Part shown: piece by piece, positions 34,383 through 43,490 of the stretch | How positions within the stretch are numbered: position 1 is the stretch's first letter | Layout: every line of letters begins with the position of its first letter | Origin: an uncultured Clostridia bacterium | GTDB taxonomy: Bacteria > Bacillota > Clostridia > Oscillospirales > Ruminococcaceae | Reading direction: 5' to 3' | Assembly (NCBI GenBank): GCA_947625735.1 | Contig: CANQPL010000008.1 | Location: forward strand, 1-64,000 | DNA: 64,000 nt | Made by a program: the position numbers and the translations under genes | The notes under the pieces: generated by a model | Databases searched by the model: none | Seen by the model: the letters and a program-made list of their open reading frames with translations, nothing else | Told to the model about the DNA's origin: nothing

Positions 34383-34628
34383 TCATACTGCGGAATATAC
34401 CGTTTTTGCGGAAACTCCGTCCAGCTTACCGATCTTGCCTGCCAATGTATTTATATCGTCCTGAGTTGCGTCAATAGCAATGCTTATGATATTCACGCCC
34501 TTGCTCCTGTAGGGAACGCCCATACGTCCGATAATGCTGCTGCTGTACTCATGAAGAATATTATTGACTTCATTTACAGATCCGTTGTTTTCAACGATAA
34601 TTGCAATAACTGCTACTCTTGTTTCCAT
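34383..34628 (-). CDS. TM1266-type iron-only hydrogenase regulator (ACT-like)
   Basis: An 81-residue protein of the TM1266 family, named for its link to [FeFe]-hydrogenase genes. It is a single ACT/ferredoxin-like fold starting ETRVAVIAIIVEN, with GRMGVPYRSKGVNIISI and a final GVSAKTVYS. The start at 34628 follows AAAGGA; the ORF upstream of it is unlikely to be translated. It lies about 1.3 kb from hydF on the same strand with its own promoter. Its ligand is unknown. Confidence 0.85.
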   Translation of the reverse strand: METRVAVIAIIVENNGSVNEVNNILHEYSSSIIGRMGVPYRSKGVNIISIAIDATQDDINTLAGKIGKLDGVSAKTVYSAV

Positions 34629-34662
34629 AAAAACCGATCCTTTCAAATTAAAGCTTTGTAAT

Positions 34663-34691
34663 ATTTTACCACTTTTTAAGGATAAAATCAA
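34663..34691 (-). promoter_or_regulatory. Promoter of the TM1266-like gene
   Basis: TTGATT (34686-34691), 17 bases, TAAAAT (34663-34668) on the minus strand. It gives a leader of about 30 bases. Confidence 0.6.
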
Positions 34692-34746
34692 TAGTCATAA
34701 TGCTTGAATCTCAAAGATTTTCTCTGTAAAAAATGCCAAACAATTT

Positions 34747-35304
34747 TTACCAATAATCTTCACAGTTATTTATAAGCTCTTTTACCTCGGGATTATCGTA
34801 AAGACCCAGATCGAAAAGCCTGTCCGCCTGCCGCTTTGTGACCTTGCCTGTCTGGGAATAAACAAACTGACCGTGTTCTCTTTCGGTGCCGTCCCATGAA
34901 TCTATTATTTTAAGCCAACCCGCCTTGCCCAATGCCCTTTCGGGGAGCTTTGCACCCGGGCAGAATTTTGCAGCAAGCATTTTTGCCGCCTTTGTATGTC
35001 CCGTGTAATCGCAGGAGTAAGTATCGCCGTCGGGGGACATCCAGCCCAGCTTAAAGGTATCCTGATTCTTGAAATACATCTTTTCAAGGGGCAGAGGACA
35101 TTCCTTATCAGATTCGATGATCTCCACAAAATTATAGTCGCTGTCGGAAAACTTAAAGTATCCGCCGTTGCCGTCAAGCACCACAGGGAGCTTATCCTCG
35201 GTGATAAGGTTTGAAAAAACGGTACCGGAAAGCTGTTCGAGACTATCTATATATTCACAGTAATAATAGCCTGTTTTGGCTTTATATATTGCAAATTTTT
35301 TCAT
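34747..35304 (-). CDS. Hypothetical protein
   Basis: A 185-residue soluble protein beginning MKKFAIYKAKTGYYYCEYID. It has mixed alpha/beta composition and is rich in aromatic residues, with no signal peptide or membrane segment. I recognise no domain. The C-terminal half (GWLKIIDSWDGTEREHGQF, then RQADRLFDLGLYDN) has the look of a conserved unknown domain. It is monocistronic under a clear promoter (35360-35388). Confidence 0.7.
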   Translation of the reverse strand: MKKFAIYKAKTGYYYCEYIDSLEQLSGTVFSNLITEDKLPVVLDGNGGYFKFSDSDYNFVEIIESDKECPLPLEKMYFKNQDTFKLGWMSPDGDTYSCDYTGHTKAAKMLAAKFCPGAKLPERALGKAGWLKIIDSWDGTEREHGQFVYSQTGKVTKRQADRLFDLGLYDNPEVKELINNCEDYW

Positions 35305-35359
35305 AAAGCTACCCTCTGTTCCGGTTGATATTTCAGCACAAACGCTACACCCTATTTAC

Positions 35360-35388
35360 ATTATAACACACTTACTTTGAATTTGCAA
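35360..35388 (-). promoter_or_regulatory. Promoter of the 34747 gene
   Basis: TTGCAA (35383-35388), 17 bases, TATAAT (35360-35365) on the minus strand. Confidence 0.78.
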
Positions 35389-35461
35389 GTGTTATTTTAT
35401 TAAAACAAATAATTTTTAACAAATAATCTCAATATGGATCCCTGATGTTTTGAGCAGGTAC

Positions 35462-36025
35462 TCATTTTTTAGTCTTTTTCCCATAAAGCAGCAATGCTTT
35501 TATGTCTACCTCACGCAGGGTGCATTTATAGGTCAGGATTATCACTGCGGGAGAAATAAGAGTCAGCAGAAAAAGTCCGCCAAAGCCTGCCCATGAAAGA
35601 TCGGCAATAGTCCTTCCTTCGGTAAAAAGGTCGATCCACGCAAGTGACTGGATATTTATAAGCGCATAGTATCTGAAAATATCCCCTATAAGACCCAGCT
35701 TTGACAGCAGCAGGGCAATGAGCAGCAGATACTGCGGCAGCGGCGCAGTCAGAGCTATCTTGAACGGCATTTTCGGATCATCTGAAACGTCATGATACCT
35801 GATAAGATTTCTGTCCCGCACGGCACAGTTATATGTGAAATTAAACAGCAGTCCGTTCATGATAATAACTGCGGAAAAGGCAGTAAAGATCTTTACCGCC
35901 ATAAATCTCGTCATTATCACAAGCATACACATGGTGTATATCACACAGATAAAATCTCCTCCCAGCCACCACAGTATCCCCTTTACTGCTCTTTTGTAAA
36001 ATTTTTCACGGGTCTCGGCTCTCAT
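35462..36025 (-). CDS. Small polytopic membrane protein
   Basis: A 187-residue protein with about four hydrophobic segments (roughly residues 15-35, 40-60, 90-110 and 145-165) and a basic C-terminal tail ending KKTKK. The start at 36025 is used because AAAGGAG lies ten bases upstream; a longer frame would cross the promoter at 36059-36087 and overlap the divergent gene. No family is recognised. Confidence 0.72.
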   Translation of the reverse strand: MRAETREKFYKRAVKGILWWLGGDFICVIYTMCMLVIMTRFMAVKIFTAFSAVIIMNGLLFNFTYNCAVRDRNLIRYHDVSDDPKMPFKIALTAPLPQYLLLIALLLSKLGLIGDIFRYYALINIQSLAWIDLFTEGRTIADLSWAGFGGLFLLTLISPAVIILTYKCTLREVDIKALLLYGKKTKK

Positions 36026-36058
36026 TACGGATATCTCCTTTGAACATATGATATTATA

Positions 36059-36087
36059 ATTATACAGCAGATTTTTCAAAATTTCAA
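36059..36087 (-). promoter_or_regulatory. Promoter of the 35462 gene
   Basis: TTGAAA (36082-36087), 17 bases, TATAAT (36059-36064) on the minus strand. On the plus strand a TATAAT at 36122-36127 may serve the divergent gene but has a poor -35. Confidence 0.75.
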
Positions 36088-36177
36088 GTATTTTTCCATA
36101 AATAATAATGTATCTGCGTAATATAATATTACTGTCGGGGAAAAAGCCCCGGCAAAACGGACAAGAGGATAATGAAA

Positions 36178-36603
36178 ATGGATCGTTATGACCTTCAGAA
36201 CAGCTTATATCAGAATGCCGCAATGGGAATTACGGCACTGCGACAGATAATACCGGCAGTCAAGGATCATAATATGAAAAACATTCTTATCAAGCAGTAT
36301 AACGGATACAAAAAGCAGACAGAAATCACTGCGGAGCAGATGAAAGCCGAAAATACGGTTCCCTCATTTCCGCCGCTCAGTTCAAGACTTATGACAAAGG
36401 CAATGGTGACCATGCAGGTCAAACGGGATAACAGCAATAAAAATGTGGCGAGAATGCTTATTAAGGGAACCAATACGGGAATTATGGATCTTACGGAGAC
36501 GCTCAACAGAACAAAATGCGATTCTCCCGAGGCGATACTATCGGCAAAGAATTATCTTCGTCGTGAACAGAAGTATATCGACAGCCTCAAACCTTATCTT
36601 TGA
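36178..36603 (+). CDS. Helical-bundle protein of unknown function
   Basis: A 141-residue protein predicted to be almost all helix. Its hydrophobic spacing suggests a four-helix bundle of ferritin-like or DUF2383-like shape, but no clear di-iron ligands (ExxH) are seen. ATG at 36178 has GAGGA eight bases upstream and is preferred to ATG at 36172, two bases from it. A short hairpin (CGGGG/CCCCG, 36136-36151) sits in the leader. It ends at a strong terminator. Confidence 0.72.
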   Translation: MDRYDLQNSLYQNAAMGITALRQIIPAVKDHNMKNILIKQYNGYKKQTEITAEQMKAENTVPSFPPLSSRLMTKAMVTMQVKRDNSNKNVARMLIKGTNTGIMDLTETLNRTKCDSPEAILSAKNYLRREQKYIDSLKPYL

Positions 36604-36620
36604 TACCTCCGCTTAAAACG

Positions 36621-36651
36621 AAATGTCACGGGAGTTTTTCCCGTGACATTT
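36621..36651 (+). terminator. Bidirectional terminator between convergent genes
   Basis: AAATGTCACGGGA and TCCCGTGACATTT form a perfect 13-bp stem with a short T-rich loop, followed by TTTTTAAAATTTT on the plus strand. On the minus strand the tail CGTTTTAAGC is weaker, but the hairpin is just after the LexA-like stop. Confidence 0.88.
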
Positions 36652-36653
36652 TT

Positions 36654-37322
36654 TTAAAATTTTCTCTTACATTCAACGACTTTGCCGAAAATACGGACTC
36701 TTGCACATTCCTCTCCCTTGAATATACGCGGAGGGTAGTAGGGATTTTCGCTTCTGAGTTCTATTCTTCCCTTAGACATAAAAATTTTTTTTACCACACC
36801 GTCCTCATCGTCAATGATAACCACAGCATAGGTGCCGCTGTCCACAATATCCTGACAGCGCACAAGAACAAGATCGTCCTCCATTATAAGAGGAGACATG
36901 GAATCTCCCTTTACACGAAGATATACATAATCATGACCGCTTTTTACATCATCAGCAGACGCATATTCATAGCCCTCTATATCCTGTTCGGCATGGCAGG
37001 CAAGTCCTGCCGCAACTCTCCCTATTATAGGGATCTGGATGCTTGACTGAATATCCTCATCAGCAGGAAAGATATTGTCGGGAAGAGGTCTGATATCTTC
37101 GGTGCTTCCAACCGTTGAGGCGTAATCAAGGTCAAGTGCCTCGCAAATGGCTTTGAGTACGGGGAGCTTGGCTCTTTTGATATAACCTGTTTCATATCTC
37201 TGTATAGTGGACGCAGCAACTCCTATACGATCGGCAAGCTCAGCCAGTGTGAGTCTCAGCTCAATTCTTCTGCTTTTGATCCTGTTCCCCACAAGATACT
37301 TATCAAAATATACCTGATCCAT
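36654..37322 (-). CDS. LexA-like repressor (XRE HTH and S24 peptidase)
   Basis: A 222-residue regulator. An XRE-type helix-turn-helix (about residues 11-65, with LAELADRIGVAASTIQRYE) is joined to a peptidase S24 domain. The catalytic serine is in GDSMS (Ser141) and the lysine is in GVVKKIF (178 or 179). AAGL near 104-107 is the likely self-cleavage region. Such proteins (CI/HdiR-like) lose repression when DNA damage triggers self-cleavage. The start at 37322 excludes an unlikely N-terminal extension running through the promoter. Not the classical lexA, whose HTH is a winged type. Confidence 0.85.
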   Translation of the reverse strand: MDQVYFDKYLVGNRIKSRRIELRLTLAELADRIGVAASTIQRYETGYIKRAKLPVLKAICEALDLDYASTVGSTEDIRPLPDNIFPADEDIQSSIQIPIIGRVAAGLACHAEQDIEGYEYASADDVKSGHDYVYLRVKGDSMSPLIMEDDLVLVRCQDIVDSGTYAVVIIDDEDGVVKKIFMSKGRIELRSENPYYPPRIFKGEECARVRIFGKVVECKRKF

Positions 37323-37421
37323 TACAGCACCCTTTTCCCAACCGATTTTTATAAGACCTCCTGTTATCTGTTGCTTTTTGACATGGTGCTTCTGCTGTTT
37401 CCTCAGAGGTCTGACAAGTAA

Positions 37422-37450
37422 ATTATAGCACATTTGTTTCGCAATTGCAA
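37422..37450 (-). promoter_or_regulatory. Promoter of the LexA-like gene
   Basis: TTGCAA (37445-37450), 17 bases, TATAAT (37422-37427) on the minus strand. About 95 bases separate it from the start codon; the interval has the imperfect palindrome CCTCAGAGG, a possible autoregulatory site. Confidence 0.7.
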
Positions 37451-37510
37451 GAGCTGTAAGAAAATTTTTAAAAATGGACAAAAATACAAAATATCTTTTT
37501 AATAAAAAAT

Positions 37511-37537
37511 GATCCGACTTTTACAAAAAGCCGGATC
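37511..37537 (-). terminator. Terminator of the cyclophilin gene
   Basis: GATCCG-A-CTTTT pairs with AAAAG-C-CGGATC across a three-base loop; the minus-strand tail is ATTTTTTATT. It is 15 bases after the cyclophilin stop. Confidence 0.85.
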
Positions 37538-37551
37538 GGAAACGACAGAAT

Positions 37552-38031
37552 TTAGTCCGCAAAATAAACTCGTTTCATTTTCTGTTCCTTGACGGGTCTG
37601 TCGCCGTAGGTGGTTCTTGTGGAGGCGATCTCGTCAACAACGTCCATTCCCTCGATCACCTTTCCAAAAGCGGCATAACTGCCGTCCAGATGAGGAGCGT
37701 CCTTGTGCATGATAAAAAACTGTGAACCTGCGCTGTCGGGCATTGAGGAACGAGCCATTGATATAACTCCTCTTACGTGTTTTATATCATTCTTAACGCC
37801 GTTAGATGCAAATTCTCCCTTAATGCTCCAGCCGGGACCGCCCATACCCGTTCCGTCAGGACAACCGCCCTGTATCATAAAGCCCTCAATTACCCTATGA
37901 AAAATAAGTCCGTCATAAAAGCCCTGTTTTACCAGCTTTTCAAAGTTTTCAACAGTAATGGGTGCCTTGTCGGGATACAGCTCCAGCTTGATCTGCTTGC
38001 CGTTTTCCATTTCAATGATTACCATTTTCAT
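37552..38031 (-). CDS. ppiB: Cyclophilin-type peptidyl-prolyl isomerase
   Basis: A 159-residue cytosolic cyclophilin that speeds proline cis-trans isomerisation in protein folding. The catalytic arginine is in FHRVIEGFMIQGG, the active-site phenylalanine and glutamine in SQFFIMHKD, and the last signature is DGSYAAFGKVIEG. It has no signal peptide. GGAGGT precedes ATG, and the gene is monocistronic between its own promoter and terminator. Confidence 0.93.
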   Translation of the reverse strand: MKMVIIEMENGKQIKLELYPDKAPITVENFEKLVKQGFYDGLIFHRVIEGFMIQGGCPDGTGMGGPGWSIKGEFASNGVKNDIKHVRGVISMARSSMPDSAGSQFFIMHKDAPHLDGSYAAFGKVIEGMDVVDEIASTRTTYGDRPVKEQKMKRVYFAD

Positions 38032-38061
38032 ATTACCTCCGTTTTGAAAAATAACATTTAA

Positions 38062-38090
38062 ATTATATCACGTCCGTAAAATATTGTCAA
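38062..38090 (-). promoter_or_regulatory. Promoter of the cyclophilin gene
   Basis: TTGACA (38085-38090), 17 bases, TATAAT (38062-38067) on the minus strand, a perfect consensus. Confidence 0.87.
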
Positions 38091-38121
38091 GAGGGCGTGA
38101 CGGATTTTTTAATGCTGTCTG

Positions 38122-38586
38122 TCAGGTATCAATTCTTTTCATTTCGGTAAGGACACGATCTCTGTAAATAATATCATTCCGTGCGGTAAATCCGAGTTTT
38201 TCCCAAAAGCTGCTGCCGTCCGTATTATGAGCAAAGACAACAAGCGCCGCCTTATTTATCCCGCATTTTTTCAAAGCAGCCACAGCCTCCTCTGCAAGCG
38301 CTCTGCCTATCCCGTGATTTCTGTAGTCTGGGTGTACGGCAGTATGGTAAATATAACCTCTGCGCCCGTCATTTCCCGCCATGATCGCACCTATTATACA
38401 GCCCGACTCCGTTTCTGCTGCAAAACAGGTATCGGGATTACGTTTCAGAAAACGCATTATCCCCTCTCTTGAATCATCAAGATCGTTTAACCCCATACCC
38501 TTGCAGGACAGCCATAAGGAATAAACGGCATCATAGTCGGATATAAGCATCTTTCTTATCTTACAGCCTGTCGGCTTGCAACTCAT
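38122..38586 (-). CDS. GNAT-family N-acetyltransferase
   Basis: A 154-residue acetyltransferase with the full GNAT core: the acetyl-CoA loop lies in HPDYRNHGIGRALAEEA (motif A, Q/RxxGxG/A). The N-terminus MSCKPTG is short. The start at 38586 has GGAGGTG eight bases upstream. FWEKLGF near the C-terminus is motif B. The acceptor cannot be predicted. Confidence 0.88.
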   Translation of the reverse strand: MSCKPTGCKIRKMLISDYDAVYSLWLSCKGMGLNDLDDSREGIMRFLKRNPDTCFAAETESGCIIGAIMAGNDGRRGYIYHTAVHPDYRNHGIGRALAEEAVAALKKCGINKAALVVFAHNTDGSSFWEKLGFTARNDIIYRDRVLTEMKRIDT

Positions 38587-38620
38587 AAAAAGCACCTCCT
38601 GCCTTACCTGATAAAATACT

Positions 38621-38644
38621 CCCCCGTACATAAATGCACAGGGG
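38621..38644 (-). terminator. Weak candidate terminator after yebC
   Basis: CCCC-T-GTGCAT and ATGTAC-GGGGG can pair with one mismatch and one G-T pair around a two-base loop; the minus tail is AGTATTTTATC. It lies nine bases after the yebC stop and before the GNAT start. Confidence 0.4.
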
Positions 38645-38652
38645 AAAAGAGA

Positions 38653-39396
38653 TCACTCCTCTTCATCGCTTTCGGGCATATCCCAGTTATGATATACATT
38701 CTGAACATCATCATTATCTTCAAGATGCTCAAGAAGCAGTGTCATCTTTTTAATGGATTCCTCATCGGTGAGAGTGGTGTATGTTGACGGTATCTGCATT
38801 GCTTCTGCTGAAAGAACATTGTAGCCCTTTGCAGTAAGTGCTTCTCTTACAGAACCTACTTCATTTGGCTCAGTTTCTATCTCTATTTCGTCCTCGTCCA
38901 TTGTGAAATCAGACGCTCCGCAGTCGAAAATATCCTCCATTACCTTGTCCTCATCAAAGCCGTTATTTTCTGCAATTACGATGCCCTTTTCACTGAACAT
39001 GAAGGATACGCAGCCTGTTGTGCCCAGATTGCCGCCGAATTTGTCAAAATAATGACGGATATCTCCCGCAGTGCGATTTTTATTGTCGGTGAGAGTTTCA
39101 ACAATAACGGCAACACCGCTGGGACCGTAGCCCTCATAGACATTCGCTTCATAATTTGTCTTGTCCCCGTCCCCCATGGCTTTCTTTATTATCCTGTCGA
39201 TATTGTCGTTGGGAACGTTATTTGATTTTGCCTTGGCAATAAGATCACGGAGCTTTGAATTATTGTTGGGATCCCCTCCCCCCTCCTTGACGCAGACTGC
39301 TATCTCACGTCCTATCTTTGTGAATATTTTCGCCTTAGCGCCGTCAGTAGCTTCTTTTTTTCTTTTGATATTGTTCCATTTTGAATGACCTGACAT
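38653..39396 (-). CDS. yebC: YebC/PmpR-family regulator
   Basis: A 247-residue member of the TACO1/YebC family, recognised by MSGHSKWNNIKRKKEATDG at the start and the three-domain length. One branch binds DNA as a regulator; recent work on other members supports a role in relieving ribosome stalling at proline runs. It follows the MBL gene by 32 bases, so they may share a transcript. Confidence 0.93.
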   Translation of the reverse strand: MSGHSKWNNIKRKKEATDGAKAKIFTKIGREIAVCVKEGGGDPNNNSKLRDLIAKAKSNNVPNDNIDRIIKKAMGDGDKTNYEANVYEGYGPSGVAVIVETLTDNKNRTAGDIRHYFDKFGGNLGTTGCVSFMFSEKGIVIAENNGFDEDKVMEDIFDCGASDFTMDEDEIEIETEPNEVGSVREALTAKGYNVLSAEAMQIPSTYTTLTDEESIKKMTLLLEHLEDNDDVQNVYHNWDMPESDEEE

Positions 39397-39428
39397 AAAT
39401 AATTTCTCCTTTATATTTTCTTACAGAC

Positions 39429-40097
39429 TTAAAATCTGCCGATGAACAACTGATATGCCCTTGTACCGCAGACAATGGGCTTTCCGTGTCCGGGAAGTAT
39501 CCTGTCCGGTGCAAGTCTTATGATCTTTTCAATAGACTCTCTTGCCCTTTTGGGGCTTTCTGCTGTCATGGGAAACATGGGAAACGGTGAATTAAACACT
39601 GCATCTCCCGCATAGAGATCGTACCCCGCCGAGCTTTTGCACAGTACACCCAGAGAACCTCTCGTATGACCCTCCAGAGAAATAATTCTTCCGTCTATGC
39701 CGTATTCTGAAAGGCTCATCTCTCCCGTTACGGGATATGTAACATCAAAGGGGTCTGCCGATATATTCTTTGTCTTTGCTGCCTCAAGCAAATACCCCGA
39801 CAGGGTGGTGATGTATTTGTGACGGCAGGAATTATCCCTTGAAAGAGGTATATCCCTGCTGCTCATCATAACAGGAGCAGAGCAGAGCCTTGAAAAATAT
39901 TCCGCATTCTGTATATGATCCACATGACCGTGAGTCAGGATAATGAGCTTTATCTTGTAATTTAACAGCCACGTTTCAATATGATCCCGATATTTTTCAA
40001 ATCCCGTATCAATAAGCACATCGCCCCGCTTTCCCCTGATAACATAGCAGTTGACATTACCGCAGGAGATCATATTAAGATTTTCATACATTATCAT
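39429..40097 (-). CDS. MBL-fold metallo-hydrolase (glyoxalase II-like)
   Basis: A 222-residue cytosolic metallo-beta-lactamase-fold hydrolase. THGHVDH is the metal motif, EGHTRGSL the second histidine loop, GDAVF the bridging aspartate and PGHG the last histidine. GGAGG is nine bases from the ATG at 40097; ATG at 40091 is an alternative. It overlaps the mrnC end by 14 bases. The thioester or other ester substrate is unknown. Confidence 0.88.
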   Translation of the reverse strand: MIMYENLNMISCGNVNCYVIRGKRGDVLIDTGFEKYRDHIETWLLNYKIKLIILTHGHVDHIQNAEYFSRLCSAPVMMSSRDIPLSRDNSCRHKYITTLSGYLLEAAKTKNISADPFDVTYPVTGEMSLSEYGIDGRIISLEGHTRGSLGVLCKSSAGYDLYAGDAVFNSPFPMFPMTAESPKRARESIEKIIRLAPDRILPGHGKPIVCGTRAYQLFIGRF

Positions 40098-40501
40098 TTG
40101 TTTTCACCTCCGTATGCTCCCAGATATAGTCAAAAAGCTCCCTGATACGCTTCTCCTCTCCAAGCAGATAAAGATAACCGAAAAGAGATTCCAAAGAGGT
40201 TGCCTTGTGATATTCAATAGGATTTGAGCTTTTGGGAATACTTCCCGAATTGCAGGAAGCATTTCTGCCCCGCTTCATGACCGCCGTTTCCTCCTCGGTG
40301 AGCATATCGCCTATAAGCCCGGCGGCTCTTGCCTGATACTCCGCTCTTACCCGTTCCACCGATGCCTTGTGAAGACGTCCCACAGGCATATTTGCAGCAA
40401 GCACCAGCTTTTCCCTGACAAGCTGACCGTATACCGCATCACCTAAAAAAGCAAGTGTCAGCGGACTGTATTCATTTACCTTTCGCTTTTCTATTTCGCA
40501 T
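40084..40501 (-). CDS. mrnC: Mini-ribonuclease III, with apparent +1 frameshift near the start
   Basis: Mini-III is a dsRNA-specific nuclease that matures 23S rRNA in Firmicutes. The frame ending at 40084 encodes YSPLTLAFLGDAVYGQLV (catalytic Asp in LGDA) and KRGRNA, but has no start codon before that motif. A start with a good ribosome site (GAGAGG, five bases, ATG at 40499-40501) opens nine codons and stops at TGA (40472-40474). Skipping one base at AAA-TGA joins the two frames and gives a 138-residue protein of normal length. GTG at 40404 follows AGGGA but would remove the catalytic motif. This may be programmed frameshifting, a real mutation or a sequence error. Confidence 0.7.
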
Positions 40502-40580
40502 CACTGCCTCTCATCTATGCCGAAATTACCGATACTGTCTGTTGAACCACAGAAGCAACAAATATATCCTCCCGTATCTG

Positions 40581-41879
<1,299 letters not shown>

Positions 41880-41919
41880 TCATGAGCTTACAGCACCGCA
41901 TATATTTTTATTATACCAC

Positions 41920-41949
41920 TTATTGCAGAGACTTGTCAATAATTTTTTT
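41920..41949 (-). promoter_or_regulatory. Promoter of obgE
   Basis: TTGACA (41944-41949), 18 bases, TATAAT (41920-41925) on the minus strand. It is back to back with the ogt promoter. Confidence 0.82.
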
Positions 41950-41974
41950 TCGTGATCGGAATTTTTAAGCATAC

Positions 41975-42003
41975 TTGACAAAATCTGACAAATATGTCAT
42001 AAT
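41975..42003 (+). promoter_or_regulatory. Promoter of the ogt operon
   Basis: TTGACA (41975-41980), 17 bases, CATAAT (41998-42003). It lies over the upstream part of the long ogt frame and confirms that translation starts later, at 42038. Confidence 0.82.
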
Positions 42004-42037
42004 AATACTATGCAAGAACAAGAAAAGGCGGGATAAA

Positions 42038-42514
42038 ATGGACTTTGGAAGTGAATTTTTTTCTCCCATAGGCAGACTTCTCATTAAATCGGACGGAAAA
42101 GCGGTAACCTCTGTCAGCTTTTCCGAAAATACTCCATGCGGCAGAGAATGTGAAGCTTCAATGCTTGCAAAAAAATGGCTGGAAATTTATTTTTCGGGAA
42201 AAGCCCCCGACTTTACTCCACCGCTTAATATAAAAGGTACGCCCTTCCGGGAGCTTATCTGGGGGCTTCTTCTTGAAATACCCTTCGGGAAAACCGTTAC
42301 CTACGGTGAGCTTGCGAAAAAAGCAGCGCTTATCATGAAGAAAGAAAAAATGTCCGCTCAGGCTGTGGGCGGGGCTGTGGGACATAACCCGATAGGTATC
42401 ATAATCCCCTGTCACCGTGTCATCGGTGCAGACGGCAGCATGACGGGCTTTGCCTCCGGTGTCGAACGCAAGATATTTCTTCTCGGGCATGAAAAGAAAA
42501 TCATCGGGTTATAA
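42038..42514 (+). CDS. ogt: Methylated-DNA-protein cysteine methyltransferase
   Basis: A 158-residue suicide repair protein that removes alkyl groups from O6-alkylguanine onto its own cysteine. The acceptor is Cys in PCHRV near residue 124, in the context IIPCHRVIGADGSMTGFASG. The N-terminal domain is short, as in Ogt rather than Ada. The start at 42038 lies 15 bases after AAAAGG with GGGA nearby. It heads a run of plus-strand genes with the LysR regulator. Confidence 0.93.
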   Translation: MDFGSEFFSPIGRLLIKSDGKAVTSVSFSENTPCGRECEASMLAKKWLEIYFSGKAPDFTPPLNIKGTPFRELIWGLLLEIPFGKTVTYGELAKKAALIMKKEKMSAQAVGGAVGHNPIGIIIPCHRVIGADGSMTGFASGVERKIFLLGHEKKIIGL

Positions 42515-42548
42515 TGATAACAGGCAGACTAAGGAGAGGTGCAGAGTT

Positions 42549-43490
42549 ATGAATTTGCAGCATTTGAGATATATGGTCGAGGTCGAACGTGTAGGCTCAA
42601 TCACAAAGGCGGCGTCAAATCTTTTTATGGGACAGCCGAATCTCAGCAAAGCCATAAAGGAAGTGGAAAACGAGATAGGCGTTACTGTCTTTAAACGCAG
42701 TGCCAAGGGCGTGATACCCACTCATAAGGGAGAGGAATTTCTTTTATATGCCAAAAATATTCTTCTGCAAATGCAAAAAATAGAGGAACTGTATATGCCC
42801 GAAACAACAGATACGGCTGTGCTTAAAATCTCAGCTCCCCGGACTGCTTACATTACAGGAGTATTTGCGGAAATAGCTGACCGTATACCGCAGGAAAAAA
42901 GGCTCAAAGCTGAACTGCATGAAACAAATTCCGTTGAAACCATAAGAAGTATCCTTGAAAGCTCATGCACAATAGGGCTTATCCGTTATGATACCGAGGA
43001 TAAGGAATACTTTATGTCGTATATCAGAGAAAAAAATCTGCACTGCGAAGTGCTGTTCAGGTTTCGCAGCAGAATACTTCTGTCCGAAAATGACGCACTT
43101 GCCGAGCGGGAAACGGTTTCCTTTTCCGACCTTTCGGGATATACAGAAATAGCATACGGGGATAATGAAGTGCCTTATCTCTCCTCTGATTATGTCCGCA
43201 GAACGGATAATGAGCTTACAAACAGAAAAATATTTGTTTATGACCGCAGCAGTCTTATGTACGGACTCAGAACAATAAAAAATTCCTTTGCGGCAGATGA
43301 ACCCGTTTCAAAGGAAATACTCGAAAGGACAGGCTTAAAACAGCTTGAATGCAGTGACATTCCGAGGATATATGAAGATATGCTTATCCTTTCCCCGTCT
43401 GCACGCCTGAGTGACCTTGAAAACAGCTTTATCGTACATCTTAAAGATACTGTATCCGCACTTTCCGAAAAGGAGAGGATCAACAAATGA
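42549..43490 (+). CDS. LysR-family transcriptional regulator
   Basis: A 313-residue regulator with an N-terminal winged helix (MNLQHLRYMVEVERVGSITK, then AASNLFMGQPNLSKAIKEVE) and a C-terminal periplasmic-binding-like effector domain. The start at 42549 has AGGAGAGGTG upstream; the longer frame overlaps ogt and lacks a ribosome site. It overlaps the cardiolipin synthase start by four bases (ATGA), so it may regulate that gene or simply share its transcript. Confidence 0.9.
   Translation: MNLQHLRYMVEVERVGSITKAASNLFMGQPNLSKAIKEVENEIGVTVFKRSAKGVIPTHKGEEFLLYAKNILLQMQKIEELYMPETTDTAVLKISAPRTAYITGVFAEIADRIPQEKRLKAELHETNSVETIRSILESSCTIGLIRYDTEDKEYFMSYIREKNLHCEVLFRFRSRILLSENDALAERETVSFSDLSGYTEIAYGDNEVPYLSSDYVRRTDNELTNRKIFVYDRSSLMYGLRTIKNSFAADEPVSKEILERTGLKQLECSDIPRIYEDMLILSPSARLSDLENSFIVHLKDTVSALSEKERINK

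Noticed and set aside
40472..40474. TGA read as selenocysteine in mrnC
   Set aside because: The downstream codons in that frame do not encode mini-RNase III; only a +1 shift does, and no selenocysteine insertion element is visible.
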